NCBI GenBank assembly: GCA_029990175.1
Contig: JARKIP010000005.1
Coordinates: 29,025,501 to 29,089,500 of the forward strand
DNA length: 64,000 nt
Source: Petunia secreta
Lineage: Eukaryota; Streptophyta; Magnoliopsida; Solanales; Solanaceae
Direction: 5' to 3'
Shown one piece after another: positions 10,614 to 22,722 of the stretch. The number at the start of each line of letters is the position of its first letter. Position 1 is the stretch's first letter. The translations under genes and the position numbers were made by a program. The notes below the pieces were generated by a model. It saw only the letters and a program-made list of their open reading frames with translations. It ran no database searches and was not told the DNA's origin.

Positions 10614-12105
10614 GAGTAAAATACTTAAAAGGTCACTCAACTTTGAGAAATGTGTGACCAAAGTCACTTTACTTTGAATTGTACTAATAAAGTCACTCAA
10701 CTTAAGGTAATTCTCACCAAAAGTCATTGTAACCAGATTTTGCACAATCATCTCACCGAAAATCTGACATGGCATTTTCATTTTTAATTATATATACATG
10801 TGGCATACTTTATTTTCCATATAGGATTTTATAATAAGTTGAATTATTTTCTAAGGATTTAGAAAGTGTTCTTTTAAATTATTACAATAATAGAATATTG
10901 TGTCATTGCTAAATTTCTACGGGTACAGTCGAAAAATTAGCTTTACTACTCTTTCAAGTACTTAACTCTTTAATTAGTTATGGTTAGAATCATTATTTTT
11001 TTCAAATCTATTAGTTAAATATATATTTTATATAATAGATAATAGGTAGATTAGTTAAATATAATAGATAGTTAAATATATATTTTATCTAGTGTCTCTA
11101 TTTTCTCAATTTCTTATTTGGATGAATGACACTTGGCCCTCCTTAAAACCAATGTTCTAGATTTAATAGGGTAAATAAAGGTATTTAACTATGGTTTGGA
11201 CAAAATATCTTTCTATTTCAAATTCAATTTGTAATTTTTTATTATTGTTCGACAATGTGCACTCAAAAAATTAAGAATCATTTTAAATAAAAATTACATT
11301 AATTGTTAAACAAACTCATCTTATTTTAGATATAGAAGTGCAGAAGATGTATGTGATTTTTATAAGTATTATGAATTGGTTGGAAAGTTTCTTTCCAAGA
11401 TAAAATGTGAATAACTATGAGCAGAATATTAGGCACTATCTTCGCAACTAGTTTTAACTGATGTGATTGTGTGAAAAGAATTTCTTCGTATATTGTTATT
11501 TGAGTAAATTGACATTATTAAATCTTGTCTTGTTAATTCTATTCATTACGATGTTATCACTTGCAAATAGTTTAACACTGTTTTTGATTTTCTGTTATAT
11601 GTTTGAGATTGGATTAGCAAAAACAAAGTTTTATTAAAACAATAAATAAACGAAAATTTTGGAGACCGAAAAATAATTTAGGAGGAGGGATGAAATTTGC
11701 TGCTAAATTATAAGATAGGATAGATGCTTTGAATTTAAAATAGGAAGATATATTTTTCTAACCATGGTCAAATATTTAGTTTTACTTCATTAAATCTAGA
11801 CCATCCATTTTGAAAAAGGAGATGGATCCGAAAATATGTGGAAGAGAAATGGGTTATGGATTAAGAGTTGGGTTAATCAACTTATTATAAAATCCTACAT
11901 GGAAAATAAAGTATGACACATGTATATATAATTAAAAATAAAAATGCCATGTCAGATTTTCGGTAAGATAATTGTGCAAAATTCGGTTACAATGACTTTT
12001 GGTGAGAATTACCTTAAGTTGAGTGACTTTATTAGTACAATTCAAAGCAAAGTGACTTTGGTCACACATTTCTCAAAGTTGAGTGACCTTTTAAGTATTT
12101 TACTC
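10614..12105. mobile_element. Non-autonomous MULE with about 235-bp TIRs
   Basis: A perfect 9-bp direct repeat TAATAATTC flanks the element (10605-10613 and 12106-12114). The ends are near-identical inverted repeats (10614 to about 10848 and about 11868-12105) starting GAGTAAAATACTTAAAAGGT. Each contains GTCACTCAACTT repeats like those in the MULE at 258-1890, but otherwise the TIRs differ. The interior of about 1 kb has no coding potential. The frame at 10566-10781 lies mostly within the TIR and is not a gene. Confidence 0.9.
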
Positions 12106-12318
12106 TAATAATTCTTTAACATCAATCAAGTAATAGTTAGCATATACATATGTATATAAAACTTAAGACACTCATGTTAGTGCATTAGCTATTAAAGTAG
12201 AGAACCTTTCCATATTGTATTTTATTTTTGGTGCAGAATGTTCAACAATCAACGACACAACTATGAAAGTTAACGGCAGAAACTTATTTGTCGATAAAAT
12301 ATAATTTTCACTTTTAAC

Positions 12319-13440
12319 TAGAGCTGGCAAACGGGCGGGTCGGATTGGATATGAGCCGGTCAAAAATGGATAAGATAAAAATGGATAATTATCCGACCCA
12401 GCCCATATTTAATGCGGATAAAAAGTGGGTTGAGTCATGGATAATATGGTTATCCATGGTTTCTTGAATAAGAGTGAAGAGAACTTATAACATGCATCTT
12501 GATACCACGGTTTTAACTAAATCTTTTACGTATGGCATAATTTAGTAAGTCTCTACCACTGTTTGACATAGTCTAAGTGTTACAACTTACAAATATCCCT
12601 ATTGAATGTTTATTCACTAGGCTCCATAAAGTTCCATCAACAATTTGATCAAACACAGGAGAATTCAAATTCTCATTAACCCCACTATAGAAGTAAGTTG
12701 TCCTAACCAAGTATTTCCCTCCACGATAAACGGGAACATCATAGACGAATTTATTGAAAACATTGTTTTGTAGTGGAAATGTTCGGACAATTGAGAGTGT
12801 CGAATCAAGAACTTCAACTGTGATATGAAACTAGTATCTAACACCCATTTTCGTTCATTAAATATAGAATCAACGGTAGCACCACAATCAATCAGAACAC
12901 CTGAATTCAACAAAAACACAAGAAAAGTAGTACATAAAGTTACAATCTTGATATTAAGCTGAAATTATTGAACAAATTATCAAAATATTCAAAGGCAAAT
13001 GATTTAAAAGAATGAACTAAAGCACCATAAACCAAGCTTATACATTTTCATATAATAAAAATTCGTTTAAAATTTTTATCAAACACGTTATCTACACCAT
13101 TAACACCAATGAAAAATATAAAATTTAAGACACGGATCAAAAAATACTCACCTTAAACGAGCCAGAACAAGAAGATATTGAAGGGAAATTTACTAAAACA
13201 TACTTGATTGAAGTGGGTATTCTGGTTTATGAATTATGAGTAAAGTGGGTTTATGGGATAGTCAGGTAGAAAGTGTAGACAAATGGATAAAGTGGGTATT
13301 ATAATTTTATCCATTTATCTTAATGGATAAAATGGATAATATCCATTTTGACCCAATTAAAAATAACTCAATATCCAGCCCATTTAAAATGGGTCTAATT
13401 GGATGGATACTCATTTTATTTAACCACTTTGCCACCCCTA
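12319..13440. mobile_element. Non-autonomous hAT element with captured gene fragment
   Basis: An 8-bp direct repeat CTTTTAAC (12311-12318 and 13441-13448) flanks ends TAGAGCTGGCAAA and, inverted, TAGGGGTGGCAAA. These are typical hAT dimensions. Both subterminal regions are rich in GGATAA/TTATCC motifs (for example 12366-12465 and 13285-13410), as expected for hAT transposase binding sites. There is no transposase. The interior contains a piece of a receptor-kinase gene on the minus strand. Confidence 0.88.
12590..12950 (-). pseudogene. Captured fragment of a malectin-like receptor kinase gene
   Basis: On the minus strand a hydrophobic leader-like stretch (LCTTFLVFLLNSG) runs into LIDCGATVDSIFNERKWVLD, then after one frameshift STLSIVRTFPLQNNVFNKFV, then VPVYRGGKYLVRTTYFYSG and SPVFDQIVDGTLWSLVN. 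The segments and their order match the N-terminal half of the malectin-like ectodomain found in plant LRR receptor kinases. The TM, LRR and kinase parts are absent. A frameshift near 12830 shows it is not a working gene. It lies wholly inside the hAT element, so it was probably picked up by transduplication. Confidence 0.75.
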
Positions 13441-13448
13441 CTTTTAAC

Positions 13449-14937
13449 CAATAACATTTGAAGAACATGGTGGAAATATCACTTGCAAAATACTAAAAGG
13501 AAAAAAAAAAAATACGAGGATGTGCAAATTTGAAAAATATAAAAATAAAACTCAATATAGATCCCATTTTACTTGATTAACCCGCTTTCTAATCGTCCTA
13601 ATTTATTTTGGTTTTTCTTCTTTGAATTTGAGTTTAATTCAATCTCATTAGTTTCCTAATTTGCAAATATGATCTTTGCTTGCTCTAATGCCATATTAAA
13701 CTTTCATGCCCTTCTCATCTAAAAATTTAATTGTTATAGAGAGAATATACTTTTATTTATGTAATTATGTCTTAACATAGATATGGTGGTGTCATTGTAT
13801 TATTAGGTTTACATTTAGCTGATTAGAATTGTTTTAGTAACGTAACTTTTTTGTAAACAAGTTTGTTGCCCTTCCCTTTCTTTTTGCTCCGAAAAATTCC
13901 AAGCATATTTTCGTATTACACATCAATCTAAACCCACACGATTTTCCATATGAACTTGTTTTTTTAAATGCGTACAATTAATTCATTCACTATTAAAAAG
14001 TTTCTCCGCACATTTTCAACTAGCTACATCATGTTAAAAGCGTTCTTCAATATATACTTTATCGTTATATTTTGCGCCACTCTAGTAGTATAATAATTAC
14101 AGTTACCAGTCATTGTAAAAAAAAAGTGTATGCAACTAATGAAAGGATCAAACACTAAACAAGAATAACGTCAAAGGAAAGACAACAGTATCAGGTCATG
14201 TTTAAGAAAATTTGGACAGGAGCACATGGGCAAATCAAGATTTTGATCGCTTCACTTCACACTACTACAACCAGCAAATGAATTAATGTCTAAAAAACTA
14301 ACAATAAATTGATTGTTCTTTGCCTAGTTGTCTCAATTGAACATGTTAGTTTCAATTCAAATTTCCATTTGCCTAGCACCAAACCACCATCACGCATGGT
14401 TCCTTTTTTTAAATTAAGAATTTGTTATTTTTCTATCACTCACCACAATCATAGCATTACTCTAAGCTTGTTAGTTGTAGTCAATTAGTGTTATTCTTTT
14501 ATGCTTTTGTTCGACATAGATTTGTTATGAGATGCACACAATTTTGTATTGTGATTGCATCTTGCTGTCCCCTCACTTTCTGATCTCCTAACTCCTTTGA
14601 AGTTGGACTAATAGCACTCTCCCTATTATAATTTTGTAGATCAAATTCTTCTAATTTAAGCATTTGACAACTATATCTTTTATGAGCCGCTTATTTGTTA
14701 AAACGACACTGTCACAGCTTCTAAACAAATAATGCAGTTCTAGGGATTGAAAATTCTTCGTTATGCAATATACGTACTATGAAATTTCTCTAGTTAATTG
14801 GCATAATTTGATAGTCTAGTGGAAAGTTTGAGAGTAATCTATATTTTTTTTATTCTCAACTATTCTAGATAAAAAAGAGCAGAGGATGTGATAGGTGCGT
14901 AATAACAATTTTTTTTTACTACCAAGGAATTTGGTGG
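13449..14937. other. AT-rich spacer, no gene seen
   Basis: I saw no open frame of note, no TIR or LTR signature and no RNA gene in this 1.5-kb stretch. It contains short homopolymer A and T runs only. Confidence 0.6.
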
Positions 14938-14942
14938 GATGG

Positions 14943-16291
14943 TGATACGAGGCTAGATATTGCAATAATTTCTATACTTTCACCTCGTGTTCATGCTTCG
15001 ACTAGTGATATTTGTTGGTAGTTTGAACGAAATTGCTCTTATTTTGCGTGTTTTATGTTTTAGGGGTTACATTGATGATATGAGGCGTTCATGGAGCATA
15101 ATTGATGAAAATCAAGGGTTTTGAAGTCTGAGTAGAAGCCCGAGACTCGACCGAGAACCAAGGCGTGGAGGAAAAATAATAAAAAAGTGAACAAGCAGTA
15201 AAATATGCATGCCGCGCCGCGCTGGGCGTTGCGCTACGCGATGCAACAGGGGTGAGATCCAGAGAGTTGATATTTTCGAAAACCTACAAATTTTGGCCTA
15301 TGGCACCGCGCTGCGTAATGCATTTTGCGATGCTGTAGACTTAAAATCCTGACATTCTCATTCCGACATTATTTTGGATTCCCGACTTGTGTAGGTCTAT
15401 GGGGACAGTATAAAAGCTCTAAAACACGTCCTATAACAGAACTTTTGACCTGGGAAGGAGCAAAAGGAGGCTAGAGCTTTGGAGACTTCAAGAACACAAG
15501 AGTTTTTCTTAAATTCTTCCTTTTTTTTTTTTGTAATTTATTCATTCATGAATTATCTTGACATGATTGTAATAAACATGAGTGGCTAAGTTACCCATAC
15601 TAGGGTTGACTGAACCACTCCAATACTTATGCGTTATAAATTATTGCTTTAATGAATGAAACTTCTTAACCTTCCTATCTAAGTATTTATGATTTGTATG
15701 CTATTGATTGGTAGAGCTCTTAATTGATTGTGCCTTTATTCTTGTGCATCTAGGGATAGATTCATGAGTTAGGATTAAACACTTAGTAATATTTAAACCT
15801 AAAACAAAGGCATTACTTAGGTTGTCAAAAAAGGTGATTTGTGACCATTGACCCCGGTTGTTAATCATACTTGTAGTCCTACATATCTTCATTAATTCAT
15901 TGAAAAATTGGTTAGTGAAAGTTATAATTATTACATGGGAGTGACTAGTTGTGAATTTGGAGCAAGTTTTCAATAGGAAAAAGCAAGTTGAACCTATTAA
16001 TACATTGTTCTAATACATGAGTAGGAGTTGGGTAGATCAATCCTAGGCTTTTAAATCCTTGATCTATTCTATTTCTTACTACTTTGCTATTTACTTTATT
16101 AGTAACTAGTTGTTACATTGAAACCATCATAAAAATATAAACTTTCGAACTTAGTTGATTAGATAAGTTAGTTAGATTAGCAACTAGATTTCGAGTGTTC
16201 TCTTTGGGATTCGACCTCGGAACTTTAAGTACCGAGCTATATTTGCCGCGACCGCTTAGTCCCTTTTATTGGACGTAGTTGGGCACGATCA
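14943..16291 (+). repeat. 5' LTR
   Basis: It runs from TGATACGAGGCTAG to GGGCACGATCA, 1349 bp. It matches the 3' LTR along its full length apart from an insertion of about 215 bp in the latter. Confidence 0.88.
15409..15416 (+). promoter_or_regulatory. LTR TATA box
   Basis: TATAAAAG lies in a GC-richer stretch of the 5' LTR and is conserved at the same place in the 3' LTR (21054-21061). It is the likely core promoter of the element. Confidence 0.5.
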
Positions 16292-16320
16292 AATTTTTGC
16301 TCCGTTTCCTGGGAACACGG
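16292..16320 (+). other. Degenerate primer-binding site
   Basis: Directly after the LTR the sequence TTGCTCCGTTTCCTGGGAA resembles the tRNA-Asp-type primer site of Athila elements (TGGCGCCGTTGCCGGGGA) with several changes. Confidence 0.5.
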
Positions 16321-16439
16321 TGTTATTTAGTTGTTAGGATACCTAGTTTATTTTTCTATTAACTTCACTCTTTTCATCTTGATCTCATTTACTTTGGTAT
16401 TTACAATTGAATGTTCAGATCCAAAAAGAATTCAGGATG

Positions 16440-17850
16440 GTTCAAGATTTGGCTCTTAATGCTTTTGCGCAACCTGTGGCACGGAATCTGGCGTCTGCTA
16501 TTTAGCTTCCAACATTCGAGGCGGAAAATTTTTACATCACCTAGACGATGGTGGCTTTGCTTGCTATCGCTAGTTTATTTGCAGGTAGAACTACTGATGA
16601 TCCTCAAAAGTATTTGAAAAGGTTCATAAAGGTTTGTGAAACTCAAAAACTGACTCGAGTGCCAGCAGAGGTTGTGAAATTGATGTTGCTCCCGTTCTCG
16701 CTAATGGAAGATGCCAGTGATTGGTTGGAATCGTTGCGAGTTAATTCTGTTACGTCGTGGGATGACTTGGTGATAAAGTTCATGAAGAAGTTCTTCCCAC
16801 CCAATAAGACTGCCAGGCTACTTGATGAGATATTTATGTTCATGCAGAACCCGCTAGAGACTTTGCCAGAAGCTTGAGAAAGATCTAAAGGTTATTTGAG
16901 AAAGTGTCCTCATCATTTCATTCCTAACCAAATGTTGGGGCAAAGGATCTACATGGGAATGAGAGATCAAATTAAGGGTACCTTGGATGCATCAGTTGGA
17001 GGAGTGTTTTTTAATAAAACATTTGCTGAAGCGAAGCCCCTGCTTGATGTGATGGCTCAAAACTCAGACTGGGTTAGAAGAGATCATCTACTGGCATAGG
17101 TACGGGGGTTTTAACTATTGGTACTACTTCTGCAATGGAAGAACAGATGATGAAAGTTGCAGACTACACTTGATGTTATGTCGAAACAACTAAACGAGAA
17201 GATGCTGAAACCTGTTAACCTAGTAGACCCAGGCTCAGACTCAAGTCCTCGATTCTGGTAATTTTTCTGATGCTGATTTGCTTGCTGGTACTGAAGATGT
17301 GAACTTCGTGAATTATAGGCAGCGCCAGCAACACAATTAACATTGCCAATTTAGGCCAGTACAACAACAAGCAACTTTACCCCTGCAGCAGGTGAATGAT
17401 ATAACTGAGATTCAGACTATGGTGCAGGCTATGATGGAATTTAATAAGCAGCTTCAAGATCAAGTTTCAGCACATGACACTGCTATAAAGGGTATAGAGA
17501 CGAAGTTGGGACAATTGTCCCATGCTGTACTTAATAGACCTGAAGGTGCTTTGCCGGGCAAATGATAGAGACTTGGACAAGGAGCAAGAATTAGCTAAAC
17601 ATGCACTACCCACCATGCCAAACATTGAGCCTGTTGATGACTCTGTCAAACTGGCTGGCAATGATCATGATGGGAAAGAGACTACTCCAAAACCTGCTCC
17701 TGCTACTGAGAATGTAATTTCTAAAGAACCTTTAAAGAAGCCGAGAGGGTGGTTGAACAAGGTAAACTGTCAAGGGAGCAGAAATCCAAGACGAAAATAC
17801 CACCACCTCATTTTCCTCAAAGATTGGCAAAGCAACAAAAATGTTTGAGG
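16440..17850 (+). pseudogene. Retrotransposon gag, interrupted
   Basis: Gag forms the capsid of the retrotransposon particle. The core capsid domain is legible at 16548-17099: TTDDPQKYLKRFIKVCETQ, then a long helix, DDLVIKFMKKFFPPNK and KCPHHFIPNQMLGQRIYMGM, closely following the Athila-type gag pattern (FLEVCDT..., FLxKFFPPxK, CPHHG). A TGA after LPEA interrupts it near 16875 and frame changes follow. A C-terminal segment reads PPPHFPQRLAKQQKCLRFNK near 17795-17855, the usual link to protease. I saw no zinc knuckle. Confidence 0.75.
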
Positions 17851-17900
17851 TTTAATAAGCTTTTTGATTTGTTGAAGCAATTGAAGCTTACTATGCCTTT

Positions 17901-18497
17901 ATGGAAGTTATGCGAGAGGTCCGTGGATATGCTAAATTGTTAAAAGATCTTCTGTCTAAGAAGGTTGACTTTAATGATGTAGAGATGGTCGAGTTGAATA
18001 AGGTGTGTAGTGTTGTCATCACAAAACCTGTAGCTAAAAAGAAGCAAGATCCTGGTAGTTTTACAGTCCCATGCTCTATTGGTGATCTCACAATTGGTAA
18101 GGCCTTGTGTGATTCTGGTGCAAGCATTAATCTAATGCCGCTGGAAGTATACAACAAGTTGGGTTTGACTGGCATGAGGGAGACTTCAATGCGAATCAGC
18201 TGGTAGATAGAAGACAAAAGCACCCTGTTGGAATAGTTGAAGATGTACTTATGCATGTGGGGAGTTTTATGTTTCCAGTAGATTTTGTGGTACTTGACTG
18301 GCCCGTTGATAAAGATGAATCCAATTATCTTAGCTCATCCATTCTTGGCTACTGGTAGAGCAGTGATTGATGTTGATAAGGAGAAGATGACCTTGAAGCT
18401 GTATGATGAAGAAATAGTTGTTGGCATTGGCAAAATGCTGAAGGGGCATTGTGATAATGTGAATTGTTCCTGTGTGCATACATGCGAGCCTGGATGA
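17901..18497 (+). pseudogene. Aspartic protease of gag-pro
   Basis: The frame reads DPGSFTVPCSIGDLTIGKAL and then the active-site CDSGASINLMPLEVYNKLGL at about 18110-18165, with the catalytic Asp in D-S-G. A TAG stop ends that frame at 18206. The C-terminal half continues in other frames to PIILAHPFLATGRAVIDVDK near 18310-18375, equivalent to the ILGRPFLATG motif. It would process gag and gag-pol precursors. No RT follows, where a complete element would have it. Confidence 0.8.
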
Positions 18498-18499
18498 GC

Positions 18500-20377
18500 C
18501 ATGAATTGAGTTGATAGAAGTCGTGCGACGACTATAACTAAGGCACTTCTCGGGAGGCAACCCATGTTTGTCATTGTATTAAAAAACAAAAAAAAAAAAA
18601 AATGAAAAACAAAAACAAAATACAAAAAAAATAATGTTATCTTTTGAAGGATATTACTTGGTGAGTTTCTTTGTTTTGCAGATTTTGACTGATTTGAAGT
18701 CCTAGTGTGGGGTGCTTGCAACCTCATACAATTGGTTGAGGATGTCCTGCTTGAGGGAAGTCTGAGTACCTCTTGCCCTAAAGAAGCGCACAATGATGTT
18801 CTTCGGGTTTAGAGCCCCAGGGAGTTTCTCTATCACCCTTAGTTTTATTTTTAATGCATTATGGGCAATGCATAATTTTAAGTGTGGGGTGGGAGATTCT
18901 TCTTATTTGTGTTAATAATACCCTTTGTTTTTTTTTTTGTGCACCGGTTCTTTTCCAAAGGAAGTAGTTTGAACCGAGTATAGGTAGATTTTTTTTAGGA
19001 TTAGACTGTAGTAATTGGATGGGAGAGTCTTGGCTCCACTTTGTCTAGTTTTATATAGATACTTGATTTGGGGTATATAAACTTCATGCATGTATTCTGT
19101 CAGGATCTATTTTTCCTTGAGAAACGTTGAGTGCATTCGTTGAAACCTATGATCATGATATTGACTCTATATTTTCTTGAGAGTTTGCTTGTGTTTGCTT
19201 TGTTTAAGAGTGCAAATTGAGCCGTTTTGAATAGGTTATGTGCCATGTATGAGTGAGGATTATATTTTCTACATGTTTAGTACTTGATGTCTAGAACTTG
19301 CCCGGTATGTGTGCAAAGGAAAATGAGAAGTTTGCTCGGTTGGGAAGTGATATCAGCATTTTTTTTCATAGCCAATTTGTTTGAAGCTTCATAATTAGAT
19401 ATTTACCAATGAAACTTTGACCCTAGCTTACCCTTTTGAGCCTGTAGCGTTTCTTTGATAGCTATCGAGATTCCTGTTTCTTGTGCTAAATACCTGTGAG
19501 TTGTACTTGTGGTAACATGAGTCTAAAAGGCTAGTTAATAAAGTGAGAAATTGTGGTTGTCGGAGGAAGAAAAAAGGTACTTTAAGTGGAGGTTATGTGG
19601 AGGGATTTACTAAAAGAAAAAAAAAAAAGAAAAGTGAAAGCTTGAAATATTGTGCAATAGCTGAGGTATGAAAAAAATCATTGTTCAAAAGAAAGAAGAA
19701 AAAAAGAATAGTCCCTATAATTAGTCCCTAGTTTGATTAAAGAAAAAGGTTGGTGAAAGTTGACTCTGTGATGGTAAAAGAAAGATTGGTTGGGAGGAAA
19801 AATGTTTGAAATAATTGTGGTATATTAAATTGCTTGGGGTGGTTAGTCACTATTATCTATATGTATCTTACATGTCCCATTGCCTACATTACAATCAAAA
19901 GAAGTCCTAATTGATCTTCTCCGAGTAGATGGACATTAGTCGAATCCTACACTAAAGGCAAGCTTATGGTATGTCTTGTATTGCATGTGAATTCTTTTCT
20001 GAGAGTGAGTGCTTCATCTTTATGTGAACTTTTGTTCTTGATTCATTCTCTTGTGTGAATTTCTTCATTAAACTTTTGATTTATTGTGAAGACACATGAT
20101 TTACGAGAAGCGAGCTCTAGTCTATTGAATAAAGTGAGTACTTGCATGACTTATTCAGTGAGTTTGGAGTTGATATGGGATTGTGATGTTAATTTGGTGC
20201 ACTTGATTGTTTTTAAATATTCTTGGCATGAATTTTGTGTGAATAAAGCATAATGAGTGTATATGCAACTTGTTAAGTGCCTATATAAACCCAAGTCATT
20301 GTGTGAGTGGTTTTGATGTGTCTTGAGTTCAAGTTATAAGTTGCTCAAGGACGAGAAAAGATTTAAGTGTGGGGTGG
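18500..20377 (+). other. Noncoding interior of the gag-pro element, ending in the polypurine tract
   Basis: Here a full-length element would carry RT, RNase H and integrase, but I see only A-rich runs (about 18580-18630, 19615-19640) and no conserved motif. The last bases, AAGTGTGGGGTGG at 20365-20377, are a purine-rich primer for plus-strand synthesis directly before the 3' LTR. A similar AAGTGTGGGGTGGGA occurs at about 18880-18895. Confidence 0.6.
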
Positions 20378-21930
20378 TTATACGAGGCTAGATATTGCAA
20401 TAATTTCTATACGCTTCATGTTCATGCTTCGACTAGTGATATTTATTGGTAGTTTGAACGGAATTGCTCTTATTTGGCGTGTTTTATGTTGTAGAGATTA
20501 TATTGATGATATGAGGCGTTCATGGAGCATAATTGATGAAAATCAAGGGTTTTGAAGTCTGAGTAGAAGCCCGAGACTCGACCAGGAACTAATGCGTGGA
20601 GGAAAAATAATAAAAGAGTGAACAAGCAGTAAAATATACCTGTAGCACTGCGCTGGGCGTTGCGCTACGCGATGCGACAAGTGCGAGTTCCTGAGAGTTG
20701 ATATTTTTGAAAACTTGCAGATTTTGGCCTACGGCACTGTGCTGCGCAATGTGCTATGCGGCGCCGTAGGCTTAAAATCCTGACACGACCCAACTTAGGG
20801 CCGCGACGGATTACCAACACTAAGTGTCGATCATCACTAAACCTACTGATAATCTGCTAACCATTATAACTGATAAACAGAATAAGCAAAAACCTAGCTG
20901 ATAAGGAGTATGCAATGCAAAAAGCTGACAAGGCTAACATAAGCTGACATACTGACTGCACCACACAGGGACATATCTACAGGCCTCTAAGAGTGATGAT
21001 TCTTATTCCGACTTTATTTTGGATTCCCGACTTGTGTGGGTCTATGGGGACGATATAAAAGCTCTAAAGCAAATCCCAAAATAGAACTTTTGACCTTGGA
21101 AGGAGCAAAAGGAGGCTAGAGCTTTGGAAACTTCAAGAACACAAGAGTTTTTCTTAAATTCTTCCTTTCTTTTAGTAATTTATTCATTCATGAAATTATC
21201 TTGACATGATTGTGATAAATATGAGTGGCTAAGTTACCCATTCGAGGGTTGATTGAACTACTCCAATACTTATGTATTATGAATTATTCCTTTAATGAAT
21301 GAAACTTGTTAACCTTCCTATCTAAGTATTTATACTTTATATGTTATTGATTGGTAGAGCTTCCAATTGATTGTGCCCTTTATTCTTGTGCATTTAGGGA
21401 TAGATTCATGAGTTAGGGTTAAACACTAAGCAATATTTCAACCTAAAACAAAGGCATTACTTAGGTTGTCAAAAAGGTGATTTGTGACCATTGACCCCGA
21501 TTGTGAACCATACTTGTAGTCCTACATATCTTCATTAATTAATTGGAAAATAGGTTAGTGAACGTTATAATTATTATACGGGAGTGACTAGTTGTGAATT
21601 TGATGCAGTGTTCAATAGGAAGAAGCAAATTGAACCCATTAATGCATTGTTCTAACACATGAGTAGGAGTTGGGTAGATAACTCCTAGGCTTCTAAATCC
21701 TTGATCTATTCTATTTCTTACTACATTACTATTTACTTTATTATTAACTAGTTGTTACATTGAAACTATCATAAAAATATAAACTTTCGATGTTAATAGA
21801 TTAGTGTTAGTTAGAGTATCAACTAGATTTCTAGTATTCTCTGTAGGATTCGACCTCGAGACTTTAAATACCGAGCTATATTTACTGCGATTGTTTAATC
21901 CCTTTTATTGGGCGTAGTTGGGCGTGATAA
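20378..21930 (+). repeat. 3' LTR with internal insertion
   Basis: It is homologous to 14943-16291 but begins TTATACGAGG instead of TGATACGAGG and ends CGTGATAA. The extra length is accounted for by about 215 bp inserted at about 20790-21004. Confidence 0.88.
20790..21004. other. Insertion of about 215 bp in the 3' LTR
   Basis: This block is absent from the 5' LTR. It begins TGACACGACCC, the same terminal sequence that begins both LTRs of the element at 24610-33051, then diverges. It may be a truncated LTR end of a related family. No clear target duplication is visible. Confidence 0.5.
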
Positions 21931-21935
21931 GATAG

Positions 21936-22722
21936 ATAAGATTAATACTCGAGTTCTAGAAAAGAAAATGATGAAATTGCTGTGAAAAATGCATTCTCAC
22001 ATTAATAGGTCCTACATAATGCAAATCTAAATTAGTTGAATTCTAATGCGCCTACCCAAACAAAAAATAATATTATTTTTGGCCCTTTTTCAACTTTGGC
22101 ATAATTTCATTGCTAAATACTATGAGACCTCTTTATAACAGTAATTCGTTACAACAATATTTTACTATAATATCTGCGAATCGATTTTAATATGCTATAT
22201 TTTATCATTCTATAATGACATTCTACCCATAGCAACAGTGATATTCTTTATTGCGGTACACTCTTTTTAAATTTTGCCTCTCCATAACATTCCTACTCAA
22301 ATAGTAATTGATTTTTTTCTTTCATTATGATTATGCTAATTCTGTTGAGTTTACTATTGGATACCTTCTCGCTGATTTTACTTTCACTATAGAAGATCTA
22401 ATAGTTATGTTCTTTGACTGCCTTTAAGGGGAGGTTGTTGGATACACTCTTACAAAAAGTTTGGATATATATCTTTGTCAATCCAAGCGTTATATTTGCT
22501 AAAAGACTGAAATTAATATACGAAACAGTATGTATTTGTATATTTCTTCCATTAAACTTAAATTCAATTAACTTTAAAAATACATAAGTGACTTGGAGAA
22601 TACCTTTTTATATGTACAATACAACTAGTTATCAATTTATTAACAATATACTAGATTTTAAAATTTTTTACAACGAAGTGTGGATATATATCAAGATTTT
22701 AAATCTAATTATTTTTTTCCTA
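21936..22722. other. AT-rich spacer, no gene seen
   Basis: The sequence is noncoding. The stretch from about 22120 (ACCTCTTTATAACAG) resembles the ends of small MITE-like plant repeats, but I could not define a partner end. Confidence 0.5.

Larger units (their letters stand above)
14943..21930 (+). mobile_element. Gag-protease-only LTR retrotransposon (TR-GAG-like, Athila/Tat-related)
   Basis: Two LTRs (14943-16291 and 20378-21930) in direct orientation bound a 4.1-kb interior. Flanking pentamers GATGG (14938-14942) and GATAG (21931-21935) are a target duplication with one difference. After the 5' LTR comes a degenerate Athila-type primer site, then gag, then an aspartic protease, then about 1.9 kb of noncoding DNA ending in a purine-rich tract. 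No reverse transcriptase, RNase H or integrase sequence is recognisable, so mobilisation would have depended on enzymes of a relative. Several stops interrupt gag. Confidence 0.85.

Noticed and set aside
17467..17661. Minus-strand frames in the gag region
   Set aside because: Overlap the gag reading frame, which has clear family motifs on the plus strand.
22120..22330. ACCTCTTTATAACAG-type MITE end
   Set aside because: No matching inverted end or target duplication could be found, so it is not listed as an element.
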